From Ustilago trichophora (Eukaryota > Basidiomycota > Ustilaginomycetes > Ustilaginales > Ustilaginaceae), in assembly GCA_900323505.1 (NCBI GenBank), contig OOIN01000004.1, forward strand, positions 868,001-932,000: DNA of 64,000 nt, in the 5' to 3' direction. The notes below the pieces were generated by a model that worked only from the letters and a program-made list of their open reading frames with translations, ran no database searches and was not told the DNA's origin. Shown piece after piece: positions 20,397-30,010 of this stretch (position 1 is its first letter; every line of letters begins with the position of its first letter). The position numbers were made by a program, and so were the translations under genes.

Positions 20397-21125
20397 TTAG
20401 AGATGAGCAGGAACCTGACAGCCCACAAAAGAGCTATAAATGGGCAACGATCCATCCTCACCCCCATTCCCTTCCTCTGGAAATTCCTTTCTGAGGAAAG
20501 AGTCAAACACATAAGGCACCCAGTCTACCCCGTCAACAATGCACGTTGCCGTGTATCCGGATAAGTAGGTTCCGTCTGAGGCTACACCGGCTCCTCCCAC
20601 GCAGCCACTGCGAAATTTGACATTGTGCAAGGGGTCGTTGTCGTCTGCGTCCTCGACCTGTTTTCCAGGGCTGCCTCTTGCTTGCTTGGGTGTTTTCGCT
20701 TTGGCTTTCTGTGAGCTTGAGCTTGTAGCTGAGGGAGGGGTTGATCGAGAGCCAGAAGAAAAAGGAGAGGCGGATTTGAGCGTACGGATGTGGCGAGATC
20801 GCATTTCGTCCCTGAACGCGGCGCAATAGGCCTCAAAGGCAGAACACAAGGCTTCGGCAGGTGGACCAGGTGGTCCTACAGCAAAGGTGCATGCGGATAC
20901 CGAGGCTCCTGCTCGCATACCGTCTTCGTTACCTGGGGGAAGGCTGCCGCTCCACTGCACTCGAAGGTCGGATGAAAAGGGCGCGAGAGAGGGTGTTGTG
21001 TGCGATGACGATGAAGAAGCGTGCGATGAAGATGAGGATAGGAGGGAGTGTGGGGCGCTAGTGGAAGGGCTCAGGACTGTGGTAAGTAGCTGGGCTAGAG
21101 CGATTATGGAGGTTGGAATCATCAT
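20397..21125 (-). CDS. Predicted secreted protein, function unknown
   Basis: A 242-residue protein not recognised as a known family. The N-terminus has a likely signal peptide (about residues 1-24: MIPTSIIALAQLLTTVLS, then STSAPHS). A Ser-rich stretch follows (about 28-50), and a second low-complexity Ser/Lys/Thr segment lies in the middle (about 120-155). Six cysteines outside the signal peptide could form three disulphides; the last lies close to the C-terminus (GCQVPAHL). The C-terminal part contains SGCVGGAGVASDGTYLSGYT. The ATG at 21123-21125 directly precedes the signal sequence. The stop lies 54 bp from the right end of the transposon. An effector role is possible but rests only on secretion and cysteine content. 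Confidence 0.65.
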   Translation of the reverse strand: MMIPTSIIALAQLLTTVLSPSTSAPHSLLSSSSSHASSSSSHTTPSLAPFSSDLRVQWSGSLPPGNEDGMRAGASVSACTFAVGPPGPPAEALCSAFEAYCAAFRDEMRSRHIRTLKSASPFSSGSRSTPPSATSSSSQKAKAKTPKQARGSPGKQVEDADDNDPLHNVKFRSGCVGGAGVASDGTYLSGYTATCIVDGVDWVPYVFDSFLRKEFPEEGNGGEDGSLPIYSSFVGCQVPAHL

Positions 21126-21845
21126 TGTTGTACGTTGGACTTGATGGTGCGTATGGTACGTGGTGCGGTTCGAAATAGCAAGTGGAAGCCTTGTTGCTCA
21201 GCAACAGTAAAGAGTGAGTGGTGGAAGGGTATGGTCTGGGGCGGCGACACTGTTACTTACGAAATAGGTTGTATAAGTATCGGCAGGTCCTATGCAGTGC
21301 TGGAAGAAGGAGCTTGTGAGGTTATGGTTACCGTTTGCCTGATCGTCAACCTACAAAGATGATGATCAGGAAGAAGGACCAAGCTGCGCTTTTCGTAAAA
21401 GAGCAGATCAAGCTGACGCCTTCAGCTGAATGAGAAGCAAAAGTTCGTATCTAACCCGCACACCCTCCAAACAATGGTATACAATACCACACCTTGGAGG
21501 TGGGCGCGTACAGCTGTCACTGCGATTCATGCAGTCACCGGATACCCGTCGTTCGCAGCAGCCAGCTTCTCACAAAGGTCCTTGCACCTCTGTGGCTCCC
21601 TTCTTGTCGTTTTGCACGTTGCACATGGGCCGAGCTTTACACGTTTCATTGTATGTGCAAGACAATGGGATGCCGATGTGGGCGCCAAGCAAATTGCATC
21701 ACCAAGTCATTTGGACTGTTCAAAAAAGGGAGACAGATTTGTCTCAGCCGCAAGCCAGGGTCCGAGAGGAGATAAAAGTCAAAATTTCAACCGCAATCCA
21801 GCCCAGCCTGAAGCAAAGAACCTGAAACTACCAGAGACGCCCACT

Positions 21846-21859
21846 GTACTGTACAGTAC
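21846..21859. repeat. 14-bp palindrome GTACTGTACAGTAC
   Basis: Perfect palindrome inside a longer run of overlapping ACTGTAC/GTACAGT units (21843-21869). The identical 14-mer recurs at 63986-63999. Confidence 0.85.
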
Positions 21860-22160
21860 TGTACTGTAGCTACTCCTTTTGCTCTCGAGACTGTTCAGTC
21901 GGTCGGTGATGAAATCTGTAAAGGTGAAGAGTGGGCTCGCTCGCGTGGCTTCGGCGTCTGAGAGGCCAAATCTGCAGGTAGGCCGAAGGCTAGTCTCGGC
22001 GCCAGCACACAATGCCAATTGATTTGACCGATACCCTTCGCTCCCGCTTTCCCCCTGTCCAGCACCCAAATCTACACATCGCCCGCTCATCACGCTCACG
22101 ATTCAAAGGTCCAAGATGCCAGAGATAAAACCGACACATGAGACAAGGTGGATGCGCATG

Positions 22161-22208
22161 TGCTCGTGCTCGTGCTCGTGCTTGTGCTTGTGCTTGTGCT
22201 TGTGCTTG
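22161..22208 (+). repeat. Hexanucleotide tandem repeat TGCTCG/TGCTTG
   Basis: Eight tandem 6-bp units: three TGCTCG followed by five TGCTTG. Confidence 0.95.
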
Positions 22209-22624
22209 TGCGACAGGGGTTCAACGCGGGTATCGTCTCGGCTGCCAAATGCGACAGCTCTCGGCTCCACAATGCTTGCATATCTGATTTGACTCACATT
22301 TTACAGTACCACATTCTCTCACTCTCCGACACTTCATGCGGCCTACAACACGCCCATAGACCTGATCATGGTGCTTGTTTGTCGCAAACATGCCAAACCC
22401 GTCCGCCCCATGTCTGACTGCACTATTTGTCTTTACATACCCGTCACACCAGTTGAGCCCGCTTGCATCGCTGCTGCCACGCGAGACCTCGTAAGCCCTC
22501 ACTATCGGTTTCAACAAGATAACGTCCACCACCGACCACATTCGAAAAGCGAAAAACGTACGATATCATGCAATGGATCTCTATGCAATGTCCATGACGA
22601 AAGCAAACCTGCAGACACCGATGC

Positions 22625-24198
22625 TTAGTACTTTTTACCAGCCATCATCAGCCCAAGCGCGCGCAACCCAAACCCGTCCATAATGTCCTTTGTCATCAGC
22701 TGCCTTTGCAGGATGCTGTCCAAAAACAGGAATCCTGGCAGGGCTAGCACGGTGAACATCCAGACTTTTCTCACGAGGCCGATGAGCTTGTGCTGCTTTT
22801 TCCATGCTATTGGCAACGCATCGAGGACGGCTTTTTCGACCAGGATGCCGATACCTTGACTGACGAAGAAGCAGATCATGCCAGGGTCTAGCAAGCCGGT
22901 AAGCAAGGTGGGTAGATTGAGTTTTGCCGTTGGGCTGGTGCGGAGGCGCGCAAACATCAGGGAGCTGTGTAAATACAGACAAGGCAGTATGGAGATGGTT
23001 AGCATCGAATCACGGGTAAAAGCGAGAGATCGTATGCAGGGAAGCGTGGCACTCACTGTTGTACGCCGGACCAGAAGAACACGTAGAGCATCTGCATGAC
23101 CGGATACTTCGAGAAGGGCATGACCCAGGCAAGGATGAGATAGTCTCGCTGGGAGGTAGAGTGCCAGCTACGAGCCCAGAAGCGGGCCAGACCTGGAGAC
23201 GTTAGTGGTCTTTCGAAGGATGCGAGGAACGATGTTGCTGGGCGAGGCTTCCACAATTTTAACGAGATGCCTTCGAGAATAGCAGGGCAGAGACAGATAG
23301 CCCCGCCAATGCTGAACACCATTGCAAGTCTAGTGAGCAGTGGCAAGTCAAACGCCGAAGTTGGTACACCCCGAAGGACAAAATACCTGTTGGTAAAGCT
23401 CGTGGGAAGAATCGCGTGGCAGAACTGACGAGACCGAGGCGAGCCAACGGGAATGTAGAGCCCCATTACGTTGATTATCTCTGATGCGGGAGCTGCAAGG
23501 GCGTAGAGCCATTTAAAAGATAGATGCACAAAGAGCAATTGCAGAAATGCGGGGAAGAGCGGCATCTCTGGCTGGCCAAATCGGCGCACTGGAGAGTGTG
23601 AGGGTATATCGCTAGGTTGGCACTTGTTGACTTTCAGAAAGCGAGACCACTCATTCAAGCCTTTTTTGGACCATTCGAGCGCTCTACCTTGATCAGCAAG
23701 GACCAGACTTGTACCGACCCGACGGAGAAATAGTGCGTCGACACCGTACACGAATCGGTCCCGTGAGAAAAGAGGGGGAAAGTCGACCTCCTTCCACTCG
23801 TATTGCACGTATTCGGTCTCCTCCATCTTTGGCACCGGCTTTGTGCTCTTCGGTGAGAAAGGTCGGATAGGTCGAGGACCTCCTTTTGCATAGACAAGGC
23901 ATATCTCTACAGCCTTGCACATGACGGTCCAGGTGATAGTTGGCAAGGCGAGGTCGCGTAGTGGGTTGCCAAGCGTGCATTTGCGGTCAAAGACGAGCGG
24001 GATGGACAGCGAGGCGATTGCTGGGAAGGATGCTAGTCGGATAATTCGCCATGCTGGCGAGCGAGATGGCAAGGTAAGGCAGAGGAAGAAGAGCCATGCT
24101 ACGCAGAGGCCGATGCTAGGCAGTGCAGGGCGGAAGTGGGGCTCCCAGCTCGCCTGGAGGGGCTTACTCGCCACTGGCGCCAGAATCCGAAACGCCAT
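22625..24198 (-). CDS. Wax-synthase-like membrane-bound O-acyltransferase (one intron)
   Basis: Predicted polytopic membrane acyltransferase of the wax synthase/MBOAT-like family that includes fungal secondary-metabolite acetyltransferases; it would transfer an acyl group to a lipid or metabolite hydroxyl. Exon 1 is 24198-23057 and exon 2 is 22964-22625, separated by a 92-nt intron (donor GTGAGT, branch-like TGCTAACC, acceptor TTACACAG). Splicing removes an in-frame TGA and yields 493 residues. Several hydrophobic segments are visible (IGLCVAWLFFLCLTL; FPAFLQLLFVHLSFKWLYAL; LAMVFSIGGAICLCPAIL; YPVMQMLYVFFWSGV; FTVLALPGFLFLD). The family's conserved histidine lies in FWARSWHSTSQRDYL near residue 340. 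Substrate unknown. It is not embedded in an obvious biosynthetic cluster. Confidence 0.8.
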
Positions 24199-25402
24199 CT
24201 CATATGGCGGTCTGCTACGACGACAAAGTGGTGGCGTGGAGACAAGAGGTCAAAGAAGTGAGGCAGGAGGAGTTGACAGGCTTCTCTGATTCATCGGAGC
24301 TGCCGAGCACCTACAAGTCATCTCTGGTGGCAAACACTTTATTACAATCACAATGCGACAAAGCGGGGTGGGAATCGTATACACAAACTTAGCCATCTTC
24401 GTGCTGCTGCAAGGTAAATGAGAACCAGACCCAGCGCCCTATGCACCTTCCATGTATTCGACTGTTGATCTTGTGAAAAATCATCGAGTCTCTGACAATA
24501 GCCTCACCGCCTCATCAAAGAGAAAAGTGAAAAGCAAGAAGAAGGCAATGGTAAGAAAGTGACGTCGGGAATAACCGAGAAGTCGTGGTAGAGAGACCCT
24601 TACGAGAGACAAATTGCACCAATCTGGTCACTGTGACTGTGTGATACTGTTGTCCGCGTCATTCCAGAGTGAACAGCTCCGACACGGGACTGCTCTCTTT
24701 TTCTTTTTGTTCTCAGGTAAGGCCTGCTTCGATTCCACGCAACTTTTGCCTCCCTTCGGTGTGCGGTTATGGTCTGGCGCCCAATTCTCATCTTTGTCAT
24801 GTCTCTCTTGCCTTGAGCCGTTTTGCTCTTCTGCTCCATGGAAGTGCCCCTTCGCTCAGCCAGACACCAGACAGAGCTCGAACCCAAGCAGGAGTCGTCG
24901 ACAGTCGCATTTCAACTAACTGATCGGACCATCCAACCAGAAGGCTATGTACAAGGGCTCAAGCAGCCGTTTGAGCCTATCAAGAGCGATCTGTCCTCCA
25001 TCCCACACCGGAACTTGCTGTTTTCCACGCAAACAAAGACGACGCGCTGAATTTAGAAAATGGCGGTGGATCCAAGCTTCGAGCTCTATTCAACGATAGC
25101 CTCTAGCGAGCGTTGTCGAAGTTTGGGCTCTGATAGGGTTGACGATTTCCGCTAAAAGCAGCATTTCGTGCCGACACGACCGCATGCTAGAGGCTTTAGT
25201 CCAGAACGAGACACGACCTCGCAGAGACCCACGACACAATTGGATGCAGTGGTGACAGAGTTGAGAATTGTGTTGTATGAGTGCTAAAAGTACAATGTGG
25301 GACGAGGAAGTCCGGCAAGATGGAAACGCCGCTCATGGCTCTGGTATGGCCTTGCCGAGGAGATGCTTTTGTAGAGGAGGGTCGGGGAGAAGAGGGGAGA
25401 GC
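24199..25402. other. Intergenic region, nothing recognised
   Basis: About 1.2 kb between the start of the acyltransferase gene and the stop of the uL14m gene (both minus). Only short ORFs without recognisable composition are present. Confidence 0.6.
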
Positions 25403-25910
25403 CTAGATGACCTTGGGTGCCAAACTCGCGATTTTGCCCCATCCTGCTGCACGCAGCTCGTTGGCGACGACACCGTTGACACGAGTTCCAAGAGGCTCCT
25501 TCTTATTGTTGAGAAGGACGCACGCATTGTCGTCGAATCGGATCACGCGTCCATCGGGCCTCGTCATCTCCTTCTTGGTGCGCACAATCACGGCGTGTCG
25601 AACATCTCCTCTTCGCACTTTTTGTGTGCTGGCTTGGCCTGGAACGTTGGAAATTGGGCGAGCTTTCTGGACAACGACGACAATCTCGTCACCTGAAGGT
25701 TGCAGAAATACAGACAGACGAAAGGTAATGATGAGAATCAGCACCAAAAGCAGGACAAGAATTTGTGCTTGGCAACCTGACTGCTGAGCGTGGCTACTTA
25801 CCAACACGACCAAGACCCTGTGTTGTCTTGTTTCTCAGGACATTCACACACTCAGCAATGAGTCCTCCCGAGTTGTCGATAATGGCCATGCGTGCTTTGA
25901 GACCCAACAT
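25403..25910 (-). CDS. MRPL38: Mitochondrial large-subunit ribosomal protein uL14m (MRPL38-type, one intron)
   Basis: Bacterial-type L14 of the mitochondrial ribosome. Exon 1 is 25910-25802 and exon 2 is 25692-25403, joined across a 109-nt intron (GTAAGT donor, CCTTCAG acceptor). The mature frame reads GLGRV then [13 protein letters not shown] and gives 132 residues, the usual size. Diagnostic segments are MAIIDNSGG near the N-terminus, [37 protein letters not shown], and the C-terminal [17 protein letters not shown]. Wording matches bacterial and mitochondrial L14 rather than cytosolic L23. There is little presequence before the conserved core, as in some mitochondrial L14 proteins. Reading straight through the intron gives a false hydrophobic N-terminus. 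Confidence 0.93.
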
Positions 25911-28382
25911 GGTGAATGAGTAAGGCTGTTTCTTCGAGAGAGCTGAATTTTTGCGTCGTTCGTGTTACAGGTTGCAGTCAGTGGGCTTGGTGATGCCTCT
26001 TTTGAGCTGTACCTTCGGTTTGAAACTTTACTTTGTGCGCCTTGCAGATGATTGCAGTGTTTCAAGGTTCGTGAATATCGTCGTTGTCGCTGTCAATGGC
26101 ATCTAGTAAAAGTTGATAGGAAGAAAACATGCAAGACCAAATCTTCCGAGGACCGGGAAAAAATTGAGATTTTCGGAACCGGCTACAATCGAGATTGACA
26201 GAAATGGATTGGCCCGATCTTGGCCGGAACACTTGGACTTTCTCGGACCCCGAAGTAAGCGCCAGCCGCCAGAACCATCCGACGTATGACACACCATCAT
26301 GTAGCGGTTGCACTTGCTCGCACTTGTGATCTCAAAGAGCCCGACGTTCGTCCTCGACGATCAAGACCACTGTATCGCCAATGTCTCGTAGCGACGCCTC
26401 GAGCCTGTTCCGAAGCATCAGAAAGACGCTGCACCCAACACAGACTCGCTATGGTGATACCCTCTCGCATGACGCATTTCAAGCGGACTAGCATTCTAAA
26501 GTAGTCTAGGTGTAATAAAGTCCCTTGCGGCCAATCCATGCTAGTCAATCAGCCAGCTTGGCGAGGCCGTCGAAAGCCGGTCGGTATAGTCGGAACCGTC
26601 CTTCATCGCTTCCAACATCTGAAGCGCTGGCTCCAGACGTCCCGCTGCCGACCATTGTGACGGAATGTGAACCCGGCGGAGGAGCAGCTGACTATCAAAT
26701 GCAGACCAGCATTAGATTGCCATCAGACAGAAAGGTGATGCTGGCAGCAGGCGAAGAAGAAAAAAAAAAAAAAAAAACAAAAAAAACGGGGCCAATTTCC
26801 TTGAAAGAAGCGTCTTTTGCGGAAAAATTGTTTCTACCTGTGGTAAGCGAGCTCGCTAAGGCAAGGACTGCAGTTGGAACGACGACAGCGATTCGCGCAC
26901 AGGAGAGGCGGAGAGCAAAGGTGTGGACTAGCACCTGTTGCACCCCACGACGATCCAACTCCGCTGTCACGCCGTCAAGTGGCTGTCTTTCCCCAACATC
27001 TTTGACTCTTTTTGGAGAGAGGCTCTATTTGGACGTGGAGATGTTAGCGCTAAGCTAGTGTCGTGCTACAGTATAACATTAGCTCAATCAATGCAACGCA
27101 AGCCGCTGCAGGCTCTGCTTCTTTCCGAGAGAAGCACCGTTCCAGATGTGATACCCCTTGCTGCAGAACGAGGAGAAGGAGAAATTGAGCCTGTGGTGGT
27201 AGACTATGTGGAGATGCAAGATCGGACACGCCTCGGCGAGGCAGTTGCGCTAGCGAGGGCGCTAATCACACATGCTGCATCCCTTTATTGTGTGTAGATA
27301 TGGCACTGCCAGAATCAGGCGATTTGACACGAAATGAAGCTGAAATAGGTGCGAACAAAACACGGTTTTCAGTGAGTGCTTCGATGAAGAACTTCGCACA
27401 CACCCGAAAGCGTGAAGCGTGAAGCGGGGGGGAGGCAGCGCACACGGTGAGGCAACGAGAGGAACCACAACGGGAACGTACCAGAAACAATGTTGCGCGA
27501 TCCAGCCCGTTGGCTCGAGTCGCGGGTCACAGAAGAAAAGGCCCAGGAGGCTTTCCGACCGTTGACTTGGAAGTGAAGATGATGATGCTGAAAGTGAGCA
27601 CTGAAAATCTCAACGAGCTGCAAGATCTCGAAAAAATGACAAGGAAGGAGCATTAAGCGTGTGCTCCGCTGCAACCGGCTGCACAGCACGTAATGCGTTA
27701 CAATTCCAATTTCGGTTCGCTTGCTCTACGCAGATTTCGCTCAGAATGACGGCTGATTTTTGTGGCTTGCACCGGTCATCGGGACCGATCCGACATTCTG
27801 TGCTGCGTTGCGCTGCGCTGAATCCCGAGCAGAAAAAAAGACGCTAATCCGAGCGACAAGCGGTACCGCGAATGAGCATCGACAAGCATGATTCGACCAT
27901 CGAGATCTTCAAAGCCTAAAAAAAAGGCTTTCTTGCCCACGGATCTCCATATGCAGTATGTCTGTGTCGCTGCCGAGGAAGGGCCCGCGGAGCTTGAGCT
28001 TGGGGGAGGGAAAAGGCTCAAATAGGGTTCTACAGCAACAAAAAGAAAGGTTGCGGAGCCGCTACCGTCCGCCGTTGTTGACCTACGGTTGGCGTCTTAG
28101 GCCTGAGTAGCAACGCAAGGGGAGTGAGGAAGAGAGCATCTAGAGGCTGGACTCGATGGTCGAATTTCAATTTTTATTTTTTTATTTTTATTTTTCTCTA
28201 GCCCTTTTTTTTTCGAACTCATTCTAGAGTGTGAGGCATCAAAACTGTGGTACTGCCCCCTTGAAGCCCTCGAGAAGGAAAAGTAACAAAAAGACATTCA
28301 TCGCGACACTGGTCTGGCAACGAACATGGTTCATGCGATCAAGAAGACCGATTGCTCTTCAATACCATTTCACTAGAGCAAC

Positions 28383-28407
28383 TTTTTTTTTTTTTTTTTT
28401 TTTTTTT
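28383..28407 (+). repeat. T25 homopolymer
   Basis: Twenty-five uninterrupted T residues. Confidence 0.95.
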
Positions 28408-28533
28408 GCCTCTGTTGGCGTTTGGCCCCAATACGCCGAGTGTCCGCAGTTGGAGAGGGGAAAAGAGAGAGCCTTTGGAGACCAAACTGATCAATAACTA
28501 CATTATTGCCTGGAAATTCGTTTTTTCTTCTTC

Positions 28534-28557
28534 TTTTTTTTTTTTTTTTTTTTTTTT
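28534..28557 (+). repeat. T24 homopolymer
   Basis: Twenty-four uninterrupted T residues, about 130 bp after the T25 run. Confidence 0.95.
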
Positions 28558-28998
28558 GATGTGTTTCAGCATTTGCCTGCGCCCTACACCGGTGTCTTGT
28601 CTTAAAGAGGAGTGTGACGGGCTTTGCGTCACCTATAGAGACACGCCTCTTTTGTCGTTGTTCTGCAGAAGGGCGCATCGCATCGCACTGCTTGCAGACC
28701 ACACAGCTTTTGGGAACAGCGGGTCCAAGTCTTTTTATGTGCCAAATCTATTTTGACTCGCCTCTGCATTTACAGCCTGGCTCGCCTCAGTCACACACGG
28801 TAACATAGCCTCGTGCTCATTTTCCTCGCCTTTGTCAGTGTGGTAATACAGTATTGCTGCTCATCTCCTGTCTGTCTTAGGCTTTGTGAAACTGCAGACT
28901 ATCAGCATACGCTCTCCTTCTCTCGTTCTTGATGCTTGCTAATCCAGCTTGTCCTTTTAGTCGCATTCCTCTCCTCAACATGGCCTAACTGAACTAGA

Positions 28999-29012
28999 CT
29001 ACTGTACAGTAG
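28999..29012. repeat. 14-bp palindrome CTACTGTACAGTAG
   Basis: Perfect palindrome sharing the TACTGTACAGTA core with those at 21846-21859 and 63986-63999. It sits about 1 kb upstream of the kinase start. Confidence 0.8.
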
Positions 29013-30010
29013 GTCTAGCCTCACTCTCGGTCTCTCTTTTCCTCTCCCCTCACCTTTCCCTTTGGTTTGGTTGCTTGCCGCTGCCTGCTCGCCCGTCCAC
29101 TTTGCCGCTGCGCCTCGTCTCGAAGCGACTCGTTCTGTTACAGTACCATCGAACCGATTCCGCATCGCATATCGCACTAGACTGCCTCGAATTCTCTCTT
29201 CCCGCTTCCTAGCACGCCTCAAGCAATCTCTAGCAACGGCGTCTCTTCCTCTATTCTCCAGCCAGGCCTCCATCTTTCCTCTCGACACAGTGCTACGCTT
29301 CCATGACGCACCATCGCAGCCGCTTCATCTGCTGCGCTGCATTCACCTACACAAACACCACCTCCTCCCACCTGGACTCTCACCTGCAACCCACCATCTT
29401 TTCCAACAACTCCAGCTCTAGACCGCAAGCTCATTAAGCTGTCCACTGCGCTGTGTTGCGTTCGGCCTTCGACTTGTACCATTCGACGCTAAGCATATTG
29501 TTTAGCATCACATCCGCACTTACACCCACCTACCCACCTCATCTTGCGCAAGCTTCCGACCTTCGACTTTTGCTTTCCACCAGCATATGAACAACCGCTC
29601 AAGTGCCGACACTGCTCCCGCGATGCACACCCGCTCATAGTTGACAGCCTTTTGCTCACGCACAAGCGCTGCCCTTTCGTCTCTTTGCACCATCCTCGCG
29701 CTTACCGCCTCAAAATTCGTTGCATTTACTCTGCCCACACATCGCTCTTCTCTTGACCAAATCGCCTCGCTCTCTCGTTTATACTACTTGATCTTGGCTT
29801 CCCGCATCGGCACGACCATTCGTCGCACCAACACACCCGACACCAGATCGATAAGTCGCTCCATCGTGCATCTCTTCTTGACCGCAGCGCAACTGTGATA
29901 TCAAGGCGCCTCACCACCATTCTTAGAGGAAGCTCTCTCCAGTACGACCTCTCGTCTTGCGCCGTCACTATATCGACTTCCTCTCATCAATCTTTGCCAC
30001 TCTTTTCATC

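Larger units (their letters stand above)
21126..22624. other. Intergenic region with hexanucleotide repeat and palindromes
   Basis: About 1.5 kb upstream of the secreted-protein gene and downstream of the acyltransferase gene. It contains the TGCTYG hexanucleotide repeat (22161-22208) and the GTACTGTACAGTAC palindrome (21846-21859). Reading frames of up to 131 codons are present, but none has recognisable composition or domains. Confidence 0.6.
25911..30010. other. Long intergenic/leader region upstream of the kinase gene
   Basis: About 4.1 kb with no supportable gene. It contains an A18 run (26760-26777), a 7-bp hairpin (27911-27931), T25 (28383-28407), T24 (28534-28557) and a perfect palindrome CTACTGTACAGTAG (28999-29012). 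From about 28900 to 30010 the plus strand is strongly C/T-rich, consistent with a long transcribed 5' leader of the kinase. Confidence 0.6.

Noticed and set aside
22161..22208. Repeat block considered as a CRISPR array
   Set aside because: Units are 6 bp in tandem with no spacers; it is a simple repeat.
22635..22982. Separate 115- and 143-codon genes at the 3' end of the acyltransferase locus
   Set aside because: The 143-codon frame is exon 2 of the spliced acyltransferase (intron 22965-23056 with canonical signals); the other is a shadow frame.
29957..30010. 18-codon N-terminal extension of the kinase beginning at TTG
   Set aside because: The first ATG in frame is 30011; the upstream part is in the C/T-rich leader.
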